From: Williamsia faeni
GTDB taxonomy: Bacteria > Actinomycetota > Actinomycetes > Mycobacteriales > Mycobacteriaceae
Length of the DNA: 64,000 nucleotides
Reading direction: 5' to 3'
Assembly (NCBI GenBank): GCA_003202005.1
Contig: QJJF01000011.1
Location: 121,149 to 185,148, forward strand
Notes under the pieces: model-generated
Database searches by the model: none
What the model saw: the letters and a program-made list of their open reading frames with translations, nothing else
Told to the model about the DNA's origin: nothing
Translations under genes and position numbers: made by a program
Part shown: one piece after another, positions 25,828 through 36,050 of the stretch
How positions within the stretch are numbered: the first letter of the stretch is position 1
Layout: every line of letters starts with the position of its first letter

Positions 25828-26700
25828 TCATCCCGATGCCGGCCTGCGCGCGATCAGCAGCTGTCGTTCCGTCCTGACGTACAGGTCGCTCCGGTAACGG
25901 ACGTCGCTCGGTCCGCCGTCGAGAAGCTGATCTAGATGGTCGAGGTCGGCGGCGCCGAGTCGCTCGGCGACTGCGCCACGGATGCGCGTCAGGATGGCAA
26001 AGGCGTACGTGCCGACCACGTCCGGCAGCGGTGGCGGAAGGTCGACCACGATCGGACGGTCCAACTCGACGACCAGGCCTGCCCGGGCCAGACGCGCTCC
26101 CCAGTCGCTGCCCATTGCGGGCATGTCCACGGTGCGGTCGACGGCGAGCAAGGCGTGGGCCTTGGCCTCCGCAGCGGCGCCCGGTGCGCCGTCGGTCAGG
26201 AACCGGGGATGTCCGTTGAGCTCGACGATCGCCAGCAGACCACCTGGTCGGATCGCGGCCGCCACCTGACCGAGACTGCGGTCGGGATCAGCCAGGTGGT
26301 GCAGCGAGCCCGACGCCCACGCGAGGTCGACCGGGTCGAGCTCAGGCACGCCCTCGTCGAGGTCCGCGTGCAGAGTGGTGACCCGGTCGGCGAGACCGAG
26401 GTGCTCGGCACGGCGCTGCAAGTGCTCGAGCATGTCGGTGGACCCGTCGACAGCCACTGCGTGCGAGGCCACGAAGTGCTGCAGGAGCCCGAATGTGCCT
26501 GTCCCCGTACCTGCTCCGAGATCGAGGATGCTGCGTACCGGCTCGTCGGCCAACGCGGCGATGTCGACGCGTACGGCGCTCATCGGCCCGTCGAGAATCT
26601 CGGCGTCGAGGTCGAGAATTTGGGACAGAGCGTAGTTCGGCTCGTGGCTGTCGCCGGCGTGCCGGTGGTTCCCGTGGGCGCCGTGGTGATGGTGGCTCAT
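25828..26700 (-). CDS. Class I SAM-dependent methyltransferase with His-rich N-terminus
   Basis: A 290-residue methyltransferase; SAM motif ILDLGAGTGTGTFGLL, acidic residue in AVDGSTDM and the WASGSLHHLADP motif of the ubiE/methyltransferase-11 type. ATG 26700 gives an N-terminus with ten His in the first 20 residues (MSHHHHGAHGNHRHAGDSHE), which suggests metal binding. The frame continues upstream without protein-like content. It is divergent from the HAD gene. The substrate is unknown; a small molecule is likely because no nucleic-acid-binding part is seen. Confidence 0.8.
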   Translation of the reverse strand: MSHHHHGAHGNHRHAGDSHEPNYALSQILDLDAEILDGPMSAVRVDIAALADEPVRSILDLGAGTGTGTFGLLQHFVASHAVAVDGSTDMLEHLQRRAEHLGLADRVTTLHADLDEGVPELDPVDLAWASGSLHHLADPDRSLGQVAAAIRPGGLLAIVELNGHPRFLTDGAPGAAAEAKAHALLAVDRTVDMPAMGSDWGARLARAGLVVELDRPIVVDLPPPLPDVVGTYAFAILTRIRGAVAERLGAADLDHLDQLLDGGPSDVRYRSDLYVRTERQLLIARRPASG

Positions 26701-26860
26701 GGTCGACAGCCTAGTTCTTCCATCGCCCGCACCCTGGGCACCTCGACCGACCCCCTTGTCGAGCCCGAAGACGGCCACGACGTCGTCATCCGGCCACAGC
26801 CGAGTTGGGCGAGTGCTCTGCAGGTCTGAGCAGATGTGCTGCTCGGGTACTCTGAATTCC

Positions 26861-27568
26861 GTGCTGGGCCTACCCGATTCGATCACGGTCGTGTTGTTCG
26901 ACCTGGACGGCGTGCTGGCGAGTACCACCGTGGTGCACCGCGAAGCCTGGAAGCGTACGTTTGACACTTTCCTGCGCGCGCAAGCCGGCAAGGAGTACCT
27001 ACCGTTCGACGAGCAGGACTATCTCGATCACATCCATGGCCGAGTGAGCACCGATGGGGTACGCACGTTCCTGCGGTCGCGGCGCATCGACGCGTCCGCG
27101 GAAACGGTGCAGATGATCGGCGCCGCCAAGAATGCGACGTTCCTGGCCGCGCTCGCGGGCGGCGCGGTGGCGGCGTATCCGGGTTCGATCCGGTACTTGG
27201 CTGCGGTGCAGCGCCGCGGATTGCGGATCGGAGTGGTGACCTCGTCGATCAACAGCAAGGCGGTGCTGGACGCGACTGGTCTGAGCCGGTTCGTGCAGTA
27301 CCGGATCGACGGCATCGAGATCTCCCGGACCGGCATGCGGGGCAAGCCCGCTCCGGATTCGTTTCTCGCCGGTGCGGCGGCGTTCGGTGCGACCCCATCT
27401 GAGACCGCGGTGTTCGAGGACGCGTTGTCGGGGGTGCAGGCCGGGCGTGCCGGCGGGTTCGGGCTTGTGGTCGGGATCGACCACGTAGGGGGAAATCAGG
27501 CGGCGGCGATGCGAGTGGCCGGGGCGGACGTGGTGGTGCACGATCTCGATGAATTGCTGACCGCCTGA
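26861..27568 (+). CDS. HAD-family phosphatase, beta-phosphoglucomutase-like
   Basis: A 235-residue HAD protein: motif I FDLDGVLAST, a helical cap, motif II TSS, motif III Lys in GKPAPDSF and motif IV VFEDALSGVQAG. It resembles the mycobacterial protein next to the trehalose/maltose phosphorylase (VLGLP near the start matches), so beta-phosphoglucomutase or a sugar-phosphate phosphatase is likely. No GH65 phosphorylase gene follows here. GTG 26861 is preferred; ATG 26834 would add nine residues. Confidence 0.82.
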   Translation: MLGLPDSITVVLFDLDGVLASTTVVHREAWKRTFDTFLRAQAGKEYLPFDEQDYLDHIHGRVSTDGVRTFLRSRRIDASAETVQMIGAAKNATFLAALAGGAVAAYPGSIRYLAAVQRRGLRIGVVTSSINSKAVLDATGLSRFVQYRIDGIEISRTGMRGKPAPDSFLAGAAAFGATPSETAVFEDALSGVQAGRAGGFGLVVGIDHVGGNQAAAMRVAGADVVVHDLDELLTA

Positions 27569-27821
27569 GCCACGCACGTTGAGCAAAGGCGAACCGGTGG
27601 CCACGCCCGGGCACCTACCTGAATGTCTTCTACGAACAGCGAGGGCTGACCTACACAAAGCGGATACGGCTACCCGGAATCCGTCCAGACCGGGATTGGC
27701 GTGACCGATGACACGTGGGGTCGTGCTCGCCGGAGCCGCCGGGGTGGGTATACCTGGCAGCGCTGCGGGCCGGATGTTGAGCTGCTTGGATCGCAATTCG
27801 TTACCTGCACAAAGGATCTAA

Positions 27822-28691
27822 GAGTATAGAGTCCAGCTCATCCGTACCCCGGAAAGGGACTTTGATGCCGGGCGCGTCGTCACCTGCACCTACGAGTTTG
27901 TCGGCGCGGAGCAGACGCTCACCATCCCCGCCGACATACACACGCTCAGTTCGATCACCGCCACCGGAGCCGCAGGCGGGACGAGCGCACCGTTCCTCGG
28001 GAGCACGGGCGGCACCGGAGGGGCCGGCCAGGTGGTACGCGTGGAGAACACGCCGGCGGACGGCTGCGGGACACTAATTGTGCGTGTCGGCGGGCGAGGA
28101 GCGGACGGCTCCGCCCCCGACGTCTTCGTCGGGCGGGGCGGTGCGGGCGGCTACAACGGCGGCGGGGCCGGAGGCAACGGCGACAGTTACAACGACAGCC
28201 TGCGCGGCGGAGGCGGTGGCGGCGGAGGTGGCCGCACCGACGTGACATGCGGAACACAGCCCCTCGCAGTCGCATCCGGCGGGGGCGGCGGGGGCGGGGC
28301 GGTGGGTGGCAGTTTCTCTGTCAACGGCGGGACCGGCGGTGCCGGCGACGCAAATGGTGGCGATGGGGGCACCGGCGGCAGTTTTGGCCCAGGAGGCGTT
28401 GCCGGCGTGGCCGCGGGCAGCACTGGCGCCGAGGGCGGCGACGCACGAGCGAGCGGGAACGCCGGTGGTGGTGGCGGAGGCGGTGGTGGCGGCGTCAACG
28501 GCGGCGGAGGCGGCGGCAACGCCTTCCTCACAGCGGGCGGGGGCGGGGGCGGCGGCACCTCCCTCGGCACCCAACAAGGCGCCACAGGCACCGGCGAAGG
28601 ACGGGTAGTCATCGTCTACACCCTCCCCGACCACCCCGGCTGCAGCGGCTCAGTATGCCTGGACTTCGGCAGCCTCGCCGACCTGATCTAG
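27822..28691 (+). pseudogene. Glycine-rich surface-type protein, 5' end damaged
   Basis: From about 27879 the frame encodes a convincing N-terminal module (VTCTYEFVGAEQTLTIPAD, then ITATGAAGG) leading into a Gly-rich repeat region (GGGGGGGG tracts, GGTGGAGDANGGDGGTGG) and a C-terminus ending in CSGSVCLDFGSLADLI. In this frame there is no start codon before GTG 28032, inside the conserved part, and a TAA stands at 27819. ATG 27865 has a ribosome site (AAAGG) but is in another frame. So a frameshift, a 5' deletion or a sequencing error has separated start and body. Such Gly-rich proteins are usually exported; no signal peptide is left. The 27569-27821 stretch holds no other gene. Confidence 0.6.
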
Positions 28692-28995
28692 GCCCGGTCG
28701 CCCCTGGCAGCCCGAACTCTTCAAGCGTGGACGGATTCACTTGTTCCGGCGAGTCAGTACCCGTTAGGCGGTGATGGGCCAACCGATCTCGGTGGTCCCG
28801 TCCTGCCCGGGAGTACCGCTGAGGTAGTTCTCTCGGACCGGACCTGCAGCGCCTCGACAGCGGCGCGACCATCCCGGGGTGATGTGCTCCCCGGCAGGAT
28901 CGGCTGAAAGTTGTTGCAATCTAACGTGAATCGTCGACCTTGTCGATAAATTGGGAAGTAGTCGCGCAGAAGGCTATTGATGTTCTCATTTGCTC
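28692..28995. other. Intergenic stretch between convergent genes
   Basis: About 300 bases between the glycine-rich frame and the adenine deaminase gene (convergent). I see no gene, no repeat and no clear hairpin with a T run. Confidence 0.4.
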
Positions 28996-29988
28996 TCAGA
29001 GTGTCTGCACCGCGGCCGATATCTCCGCCAGGAGTTCAGATTTGCGGGCATCATTCGCGAATGATCCGGTGACCGAGTTTCTCGCCAACGTCGCAAGATC
29101 GTCAGCATTGAGGTCGAGCGCGTCGCGGACCCCATTCAGGTTGTCGTCGACGTATCCGCCGAAATAAGCGGGATCGTCAGAGTTTACGGACACATTGAGG
29201 CCCTTGCGGAGCATTGTCCGCAGCGGGTGGTCAGAGAGCTGATCAACCGATTTCAGGCTGACATTCGACAGCGGACATACGGTCAACGGAACACGGTCCT
29301 CCACGAGCCGTTTGACGAGCGCCTCATCCTCGAGGCACCTTATTCCATGGTCGATGCGTTCGACACCGAGCAGATCCAAAGCCTCCCAGATGTATTCCGG
29401 CGGGCCCTCTTCACCTGCGTGCGCGACGAGGTGCAAACCTTCGGCGCGCGCCTTCGCATACACGTCTACAAACTTCGATGGCGGGTATCCGACCTCTGCA
29501 GAGTCGAGTCCGATCCCGAGCATCGGAGTTCCGAGCGCAAGCACGTCATCGAGGACAGTCATCGCCGACGCGGCACTGTGGTCGCGCAGCATCGAAACGA
29601 TCAGACCGGTGCTGACACCATGACTTTCGAGGGAGGTACTGAGCGCCGAGCTGACTCCCTCCATCACCTCTTCAAGTGCGACTCCCCTAACCAGGTGGGC
29701 TTGCGGGTCGAGGAACACCTCCGCGTGTCGTACACCGGCGAGCGCTGCTCGCGCCAGATAGGCATTGGTCATGTCGGCGAAATCGGCCGCGGTCCGCAAC
29801 GTCGACATGTTGGCGTAGTACAAATCGAGAAATGACTGCAGATCCGCGAAGTCGAACCGACTCCTGAGTTCATCCACGTCGGCGTACGGCAGAGTGATCT
29901 TGTTTCGTTCGGCGAGACTGAAGATGGTCTCGGGCTCGAGGGTTCCCTCGAGATGGAGGTGTAGCTCGGCGACCGGTAGGGACGTCAT
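28996..29988 (-). CDS. Adenine deaminase of the adenosine deaminase family
   Basis: A 330-residue amidohydrolase with the full zinc set: HLHLEGT at the N-terminus, HAGEEGPPEYI in the middle, RIDHGIR and NSDDPAYFGGY near the end. The wording of these motifs (EGPP, PAYFGGY) fits the adenine deaminase branch rather than adenosine deaminase. The reaction is zinc-dependent hydrolysis of adenine to hypoxanthine and ammonia for purine salvage. The ribosome site is weak. The next gene upstream (LLM) is on the same strand 95 bp away. Confidence 0.83.
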   Translation of the reverse strand: MTSLPVAELHLHLEGTLEPETIFSLAERNKITLPYADVDELRSRFDFADLQSFLDLYYANMSTLRTAADFADMTNAYLARAALAGVRHAEVFLDPQAHLVRGVALEEVMEGVSSALSTSLESHGVSTGLIVSMLRDHSAASAMTVLDDVLALGTPMLGIGLDSAEVGYPPSKFVDVYAKARAEGLHLVAHAGEEGPPEYIWEALDLLGVERIDHGIRCLEDEALVKRLVEDRVPLTVCPLSNVSLKSVDQLSDHPLRTMLRKGLNVSVNSDDPAYFGGYVDDNLNGVRDALDLNADDLATLARNSVTGSFANDARKSELLAEISAAVQTL

Positions 29989-30083
29989 TTTGCTGGTCCA
30001 ATCATGTTGTACAGGTGTCGAAGTGACTCAAGTGAGCAAAGTCCGGGCGTTCGGTCATCCGGAAGCCGATCACTGCAAAGCCG

Positions 30084-31070
30084 CTAGCGCGGAGCCAGTG
30101 CCTCGAGCATCACGGCAGCCTCGTCTTTGCTTCGGACCACAGGATGGATCATCGGGATGTCGACGCCGGCATCGGTGAAAGCCGTAAGTCGTTCCCGGCA
30201 CTCGGCTTCGTCACCGACGATGGCGAGGTCGGTAAGCAGTTCATCGGTGACACCGGCAGCCAAATCTGCACGGTCGCGATTCTCCCAGCCCGCCTTGATC
30301 TTCGCGGCTTCGGCTTCATATCCGCACGAGGCGAGAAAAGAGTTGTACGTCGGGGTGGCCAGGTAAGGCCCGATCGACGCTCGCAATGTGTCGAACGCAG
30401 ACGCCCGATCGTCGGTCACGATCGTCTGCAATCGCACGACCAAGGGGAGCGGATCGGTCTTCCCCGCCCGCGCGGCACCATCTGCAACCGTCTGCTTGAA
30501 CATCTGGACCGAAGAGGCCGGGATGAAATTGCACGCCACACCATCCGCAAATTCGCCGGCTGTACCCGCCATCACCGGCCGCTGCGCACCAATCCACAGT
30601 GGGATCTCACCGGCGGACGGCACGTTCAGACGAAAGTTCTTCACACGAAGGGTATCCCCGGAGAATGTGGTCTTGGGCTCGGAGAACATTGATCGGAGCG
30701 CTTCGATGGTTTCGCGGACACGGGTGACCGGGCGTTCGAAGGGTATTCCGCACCAGTCGTCGACAATCGCCGGTGACGACGATCCGAGCCCCAGGATGAA
30801 TCGATCCGGTCCTGTGACCTGACTGACCGAGGCCGCCGCCGCGGCTAGAAGTGCGGGTGGCCGGGTGAACACCGGTATGACTGCGGTCCCGATCCGCAGA
30901 GCCGCGGTGGCCGACCCAACCATGGCCGCCAGGACGAACACATCGATCGTGGCTGTATCGGCGATCCAAACATCTTCGTAGCCAAGCTCTTCCCCGAGTT
31001 GGGCGAGTTCAACGTTCTCTGCGATCGAACTGACCAAAGGCAGGCTGAAGGCCGACCGTGCTGCCGTCAT
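30084..31070 (-). CDS. LLM-class oxidoreductase, probably F420-dependent
   Basis: A 328-residue luciferase-like TIM barrel; typical segments are LGYEDVWIADT, RIGTAVIPVFTRPP, FILGLGSSSP and the C-terminal AGVDIPMIHPV. Actinobacterial members mostly use F420, though FMN cannot be excluded. ATG 31070 is chosen because GAGGAG stands seven bases before it; an upstream GTG would swallow this site. It lies 54 bp after arcD on the same strand and may be read through from the arc operon. The substrate is unknown. Confidence 0.82.
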   Translation of the reverse strand: MTAARSAFSLPLVSSIAENVELAQLGEELGYEDVWIADTATIDVFVLAAMVGSATAALRIGTAVIPVFTRPPALLAAAAASVSQVTGPDRFILGLGSSSPAIVDDWCGIPFERPVTRVRETIEALRSMFSEPKTTFSGDTLRVKNFRLNVPSAGEIPLWIGAQRPVMAGTAGEFADGVACNFIPASSVQMFKQTVADGAARAGKTDPLPLVVRLQTIVTDDRASAFDTLRASIGPYLATPTYNSFLASCGYEAEAAKIKAGWENRDRADLAAGVTDELLTDLAIVGDEAECRERLTAFTDAGVDIPMIHPVVRSKDEAAVMLEALAPR

Positions 31071-31124
31071 CAATGAACTCCTCACGTTCACACCGACGGA
31101 AGCGATTGGGAGGCGGCGTTACCT

Positions 31125-32552
31125 TCAGCGGTACGGCGGCACCGGGTCGGGTTCGCCGGTCATCTTGTCCTTTTGGGCAGCGTAGACGGGAATGCCGAGC
31201 AATAGGGCGCCCCCCGCCAAAAGGAACGGAGCCCAATACACAAAGGTGCTCTGTCCGGTGTTGCGTGAGTACCAGATGAACAGAATTGAGAACACCAACG
31301 AGACGACGGCGACGACCATGTCACGCGCGAATCGTGCGCCCTGCATGGCGCGCCGGTCGGCGAGACGCCACTTCAACTGGGCCAGCGCCGAAAACCCATA
31401 CGGAATGGCGGAGGTGATGCCGGTCATCAACACGAGCGTGGTGAACACGGTGGCTCCGCCAGAGCCCAGGTAGTTGACCCCGACGGCAATCGATGCCAGA
31501 ACGGTGGATGAGATGATGCCGAATGCCGGCACCCCATGCTTGGTCAGTTGTTTGAACCGCACTGGGAAAAGGCCGTCTTTGGCAGCTGCGAGCGGCATCT
31601 CGGCGCAGATCATGGTCCAGCCGTTCAGCGCTCCGAAGCCCGAGACGATGACGATGATCGACATGACGTATCCGGCCCAGGAGCCACCGAACATCTCGTT
31701 GACCGCATCCGAAAACGGTGCGGTGGACTCCTGTAGCACGGAGTTCGGCAGGATGCCGAAGACGGCCGTCAGAGACAGCATGTAGACGACGGCGCAGGCG
31801 AGGGTACCGAGCACGGTGGACCGTGGAACGTTTCGGTCAGGATCGCGGACCTTGCCGGCCGCGACCGATGCGACCTCGACGCCCAAGTAGCTGAACAGTG
31901 CGATCGCCATGCCGCCGCCGATGGCTCCGATCGCGCTTTCGGTGCTGACGTTCCAGGGCGTGTAGTTGGCGCTCTTGATGAAGAACAAGCCGACGATGGC
32001 CATGAAGGCGAGTCCCGCGAACTTCAGGATGGTGGTCAAGAGCTGGACCGATCCCATGTTCTTGACGCCGGACAGGTTGATGAGCGCGGGGATCCAGAGG
32101 CCGATCAGCACCAGCAGGACCGTGAACCACTTCCTGTGGTCCGTGTTGATGAACTCCTCGACGTACAGCACCCAGCCGACGGCGATACCTGCGTTGCCGG
32201 CCCATGCGGTGATCCAGTAGGACCATGCGTTGAAGAAGCCGACCGGGTTGCCGAATGCGACCCGTGAGTACGCGTACGGGCCGCCATCCGCCGGGACGCG
32301 GCGCGACAGCGAAGCGAACAGCAGGGCCAGCGCAATGGCACCCACCGTGGTGAGCCCCATCGAAACCAAGGTGATCGGTCCGTAGCCGGACAGCGACGTC
32401 GGCAGATTGAAAATTCCGACGCCGATGATGCTGCCCATGATGAGCGCGATCGCCGTCGGTGGGCCGAAACTGCCCTTGTCGGATCCAGCCGCGGACTCTT
32501 CGGGCCGAGGCGCGAGAACGTCTCCGCTCGGATCGGATGGCACGTCAGCCAT
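31125..32552 (-). CDS. arcD: Arginine/ornithine antiporter-like APC permease
   Basis: A 475-residue permease with about 12-13 hydrophobic segments and the APC signature GSIIGVGIFNLP near residue 40. As the last gene of arcC-arcA-arcB-x, 12 bp after arcB with an AAGGAGGA site, it should exchange external arginine for ornithine. It belongs to the APC superfamily like known arginine/ornithine exchangers; the substrate is inferred from the operon. Confidence 0.85.
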   Translation of the reverse strand: MADVPSDPSGDVLAPRPEESAAGSDKGSFGPPTAIALIMGSIIGVGIFNLPTSLSGYGPITLVSMGLTTVGAIALALLFASLSRRVPADGGPYAYSRVAFGNPVGFFNAWSYWITAWAGNAGIAVGWVLYVEEFINTDHRKWFTVLLVLIGLWIPALINLSGVKNMGSVQLLTTILKFAGLAFMAIVGLFFIKSANYTPWNVSTESAIGAIGGGMAIALFSYLGVEVASVAAGKVRDPDRNVPRSTVLGTLACAVVYMLSLTAVFGILPNSVLQESTAPFSDAVNEMFGGSWAGYVMSIIVIVSGFGALNGWTMICAEMPLAAAKDGLFPVRFKQLTKHGVPAFGIISSTVLASIAVGVNYLGSGGATVFTTLVLMTGITSAIPYGFSALAQLKWRLADRRAMQGARFARDMVVAVVSLVFSILFIWYSRNTGQSTFVYWAPFLLAGGALLLGIPVYAAQKDKMTGEPDPVPPYR

Positions 32553-32564
32553 GGCTCATCCTCC

Positions 32565-33569
32565 TTATATGCCGAGCGTTGCGACGAGGACTGCCTTGAT
32601 GGTGTGGAGGCGGTTCTCGGCCTGGTCGAAGACGATGCTGGCTGCCGACTCGAAGACCTCGTCGGTGACCTCGAGGCCGGAGCTCATGCCGGTGTGCTCC
32701 ATCATTTCCTTCCCGACGGTGGTGTTCGGGGCGTGGAATGCCGGCAGGCAGTGCATGAACTTGACTCTCGGGTTGCCGGTGGAGCCCGTCAGCTCGGCGT
32801 TCACCTGGTAGGGAGCAAGCAGCTTGACCCGGTCGGTCCACACATCTTTTGGCTCGCCCATCGATACCCACACGTCGGTATGGATGAAGTCCACCCCGCG
32901 GACCGCTTCGGATACGTCGTCGGTGATGGTGATCTGCGCACCCGTCTTCTTCGCCACCTCGTGAGCGAGGTCAACGACGTCCTTGGGTGGTTGCAGGTCC
33001 TTCGGGCCGCCCAGCCGGACATCACTGCCCATGAGCGCACCCATGATCAGCAGTGACCGTGCCATGTTGAACCGGCAGTCGCCCACAAACGCGTAGGAAA
33101 TCGCGTCGTAGGGCTTGTTGCTCGATTCGTACATGGTCAGGAAGTCGGCGAGCATCTGCGTCGGGTGCCATTCGTCGGTCAGGCCGTTGTACACGGGCAC
33201 GCCCGCGTACTCGGCGAGTTCCTCGACTTCCGACTGCTTGCTGCCCCGGTATTCGATCGCGTCGTACATCCGGCCCAGAACCCTCGCAGTGTCGGCGATG
33301 GACTCCTTGTGGCCCATCTGCGATCCGGACGGATCCAGGTAGGTCACCTGCGCGCCCTCGTCGTAAGCGGCCACCTCGAACGCCGACCGGGTGCGGGTGG
33401 AGGTCTTCGCGAAGATGAGCGCGATCTCCTTTCCCTGTAGCCGCTTGCCCTCCGTGCCGATGTACTTCGCGATCTTCAGCGCCTCCGACAGCTTCAGCAG
33501 ATACCGCAACTCAGCCGGTTCGAAGTCGATCTCTTTGAGAAAACTGCGATTTCGCAAGTTGAATGACAT
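32565..33569 (-). CDS. arcB: Ornithine carbamoyltransferase, catabolic
   Basis: A 334-residue transcarbamylase with the carbamoyl-phosphate motif STRTRSAFE, the [10 protein letters not shown] segment and FMHCLPAFH at the ornithine site. The length and the start ([13 protein letters not shown]) fit the catabolic type. In the arginine deiminase route it splits citrulline with phosphate into ornithine and carbamoyl phosphate. It lies 14 bp after arcA, with an AGGAGA site. Confidence 0.93.
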   Translation of the reverse strand: MSFNLRNRSFLKEIDFEPAELRYLLKLSEALKIAKYIGTEGKRLQGKEIALIFAKTSTRTRSAFEVAAYDEGAQVTYLDPSGSQMGHKESIADTARVLGRMYDAIEYRGSKQSEVEELAEYAGVPVYNGLTDEWHPTQMLADFLTMYESSNKPYDAISYAFVGDCRFNMARSLLIMGALMGSDVRLGGPKDLQPPKDVVDLAHEVAKKTGAQITITDDVSEAVRGVDFIHTDVWVSMGEPKDVWTDRVKLLAPYQVNAELTGSTGNPRVKFMHCLPAFHAPNTTVGKEMMEHTGMSSGLEVTDEVFESAASIVFDQAENRLHTIKAVLVATLGI

Positions 33570-33583
33570 TGGATCTCCTGATT

Positions 33584-34804
33584 TTAGAAGGCCGAGTCGC
33601 GCTCAATGGGACAGGTCATGCAGTGAGATCCGCCGCGGCCACGGCCGAGTTCGAATCCTTCGATCGTGATCACTTCGATTCCGGCTTTCCGCAGTGCGGT
33701 GTTCGTCCCGGTGTTTCGCTCGTACGCAATCACCACCCCGGGTTCCAGCGCGACGACGTTGTTGCCGTCGTCCCATTGCTCTCGCTCGGCCCCGAATGTG
33801 TCCCCGCCGGTTTCGATGATGCGCATCTTGTCCACCCCGAGCGCCTTGGCCATCAGTTCGGGCAACGACCCGTTCTGCTCCTCGGTCACAAGGTCTTCGG
33901 CCGACTCACCCGGGCGGATCGCCCAGGTGCGCGCCCCATTCACAACCTGGGGGAACAGTGTGACGAGGTCTCGGTCACACATCGTGATCACGGTATCGAG
34001 GTGCATGTAGCTGCGTGATTTCGGCAAATGCACCGCGAGCACCTGCTTTGCTGCACCTGCCCGAAACAGCGACCGGGCGATCCAGACCACCGCCTGGGGC
34101 GTCGTCCGCTCGCCCATGCCGATCATCACGGTGCCGTTGCCGATCGGCTGCACGTCACCGCCCTCCACGTGGCAGCGTCCCCAGTTCTCGTCGGACCCAC
34201 CCAGCCAGATCGGGAAGTTCTCGGCGGCGAACATCGGATGGAAGCGGTAGATCGCCTCCATGATCATCGTTTCCGGCATGCGGGCCGGCTTGGTCATCGG
34301 GTTGATGGTGACCCCGCCGAAGATCCAGCACGACGGGTCGCGCTGGAACAAGAAGTTGGGCAGCGGCGGCACGAGCATGCTCGTCGGATCGGACGACTTC
34401 CACTCGAGGCCAACGTCTTTGGTGACATCAGCTCTTGTTATTCCGCCGATCAGAAACTCGGTCACCAACGCCGCGTCCGCGGTCTCCAGCCATTCACGGG
34501 CTCGCAGCGATGCGGCGATACCCACCTGGCGCTCGCTCAGAACATGAGTGCTGACCCAGTCCGTCGCCTCGGGCTTGACCAGTGCCTCGGCCAACAGTCG
34601 CTCCGCCAGGAAAACCTCGACGCCACGCTCCCGCATGGCTTCACAGAACATGTCGTGCTCGGCTTTTGCCCTGCTGACCCACAAGACGTCGTCAAACAAC
34701 AACTCCTCGGCATTCGACGGAGTCAGACGGGTGTGCTCAAGGCCGGGCCGGTGGACCATGACTCTGCGCAGCTTGCCAACCTCGGAAAACACTCCCAACG
34801 GCAT
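33584..34804 (-). CDS. arcA: Arginine deiminase
   Basis: A 406-residue deiminase: [14 protein letters not shown], the EGGDVQPIG segment, HLDTVITM and the C-terminal catalytic Cys in [13 protein letters not shown] are all present. It hydrolyses arginine to citrulline and ammonia, the first step of the pathway. An AAGGAGA site precedes ATG 34804, 24 bp after arcC. Confidence 0.94.
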   Translation of the reverse strand: MPLGVFSEVGKLRRVMVHRPGLEHTRLTPSNAEELLFDDVLWVSRAKAEHDMFCEAMRERGVEVFLAERLLAEALVKPEATDWVSTHVLSERQVGIAASLRAREWLETADAALVTEFLIGGITRADVTKDVGLEWKSSDPTSMLVPPLPNFLFQRDPSCWIFGGVTINPMTKPARMPETMIMEAIYRFHPMFAAENFPIWLGGSDENWGRCHVEGGDVQPIGNGTVMIGMGERTTPQAVVWIARSLFRAGAAKQVLAVHLPKSRSYMHLDTVITMCDRDLVTLFPQVVNGARTWAIRPGESAEDLVTEEQNGSLPELMAKALGVDKMRIIETGGDTFGAEREQWDDGNNVVALEPGVVIAYERNTGTNTALRKAGIEVITIEGFELGRGRGGSHCMTCPIERDSAF

Positions 34805-34828
34805 TGCGATCTCCTTATGTTGCGTTGA

Positions 34829-35794
34829 CTAGATGGACGGTTCAGTCAATTGGCCGTCGGTGAATGTGACGCCGGCGCGGGCGGTTGAGATGCGGGTGCC
34901 TGCGCTGCCGGCGAGCATGGCGTCGATGTCAGCCAGCGCACCGATCATGGCGGGATTGCCCGTCGTCTTCGCAAAGTCGCTCGCGGCAATGACCTTGGGC
35001 AGCATGGACCCCGCCGCGAACTCCGATCGGTACTTGGTGAGTAGCAAATCGGGATCGGCCTCCGCGACGGCCCGTTGCGCAGCAGTGCCGAAACCCACGT
35101 AAACCGCAGGTGCGTCGGTGGCCATGATCAGGATGTCGGCCTCGATGTCGCGTGCCAGCAAGGCGCTGGCACTGTCTTTGTCGATCACCGCCTCGACACC
35201 AATCAGCTGCCTGCCCGCTTGATAAGCGGTGGGGATCCCGCCGCCTCCGGCGCAGATCACCACGCAGCCCTTCTCGAGCAGCCACTGGATGGGCTGGCGC
35301 TCAAAGATGCGTTGCGGGACCGGCGATGGCACGACGCGGCGCAGGTGATCGCCGTCAAGCTTGAATGTCCAGCCCCGTTCTGCCGCCAGCTTGTCAGCCG
35401 TGGACTTGTCGTAAAGCGGACCGATCGGCTTGCTCGGATCAGCGAATGCCGGATCATCGGGATCGATCTCGATCATGGTCAGCAGCGACGCCAGCGGTTT
35501 CTCGAAGGGAAGCCGATTGCCGAGCTCCTGTTCGATGAGATAACCGATCATGCCCTGCGTTTCCGCCCCCAAGACATCGAGCGGCGCCTCAGGCACCGGC
35601 TCGTACGCCGCTTCTTCCAGCGCCAGCAGGCCGATCTGTGGGCCGTTTCCGTGCGAAATTATGAGCTCGTGCTGTTGGGCGATCGGCGCGAGATGGTCGC
35701 ACGCCAGCTGGATGTTCTTCCGTTGATTTTCGGTCGACATCAGCTGTCCACGACGTAGAAGCGCGTTCCCGCCCAAAGCTACGACGACTCTCAT
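34829..35794 (-). CDS. arcC: Carbamate kinase
   Basis: A 321-residue amino acid kinase with [10 protein letters not shown] at the start, HGNGPQIG, and CAGGGGIP. It makes ATP from carbamoyl phosphate and ADP, the energy-yielding last step. It is the first gene of the arc operon. ATG 35794 is chosen over GTG 35803, which is too close to the GGGAG site. The promoter should lie in 35795-36050. Confidence 0.92.
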   Translation of the reverse strand: MRVVVALGGNALLRRGQLMSTENQRKNIQLACDHLAPIAQQHELIISHGNGPQIGLLALEEAAYEPVPEAPLDVLGAETQGMIGYLIEQELGNRLPFEKPLASLLTMIEIDPDDPAFADPSKPIGPLYDKSTADKLAAERGWTFKLDGDHLRRVVPSPVPQRIFERQPIQWLLEKGCVVICAGGGGIPTAYQAGRQLIGVEAVIDKDSASALLARDIEADILIMATDAPAVYVGFGTAAQRAVAEADPDLLLTKYRSEFAAGSMLPKVIAASDFAKTTGNPAMIGALADIDAMLAGSAGTRISTARAGVTFTDGQLTEPSI

Positions 35795-36050
35795 ACTGCG
35801 CACCGCTCCCGCAAATAGGAAGTATTCGTGACGGACGAATTGTCGCAGTCCGTTTACAGCACCGCAGGAAAATTGATACTTCTTAACGAAATCGTGGGTC
35901 CGTGTTCATCTTGGTGTGGTTGGACTGACTCATGCCAAACTGCCGGTGGCGGTTACACGCGGCGATCCGAGAGCTTAATTCGTCCGACACCGTGTATTCA
36001 GTTGCAATACCAATTGTTCGAAACATCCAGGAAAATGACGACGGCTTGGT
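35795..36050. other. Gap between the arc operon and the hydrolase-fold gene
   Basis: About 255 bases, poorer in GC than the surroundings. It must contain the arc operon promoter. No ArgR- or FNR-like site could be assigned with confidence, and no gene is supported. Confidence 0.35.

Noticed and set aside
28200..28560. GGC/GGT-rich repeats as a possible CRISPR or minisatellite
   Set aside because: There are no constant repeats with unique spacers; the pattern follows glycine codons of one reading frame.
28074..28634. Minus-strand frames opposite the glycine-rich gene
   Set aside because: They are low-complexity Ala/Pro shadows of the GGC/GGT repeats.
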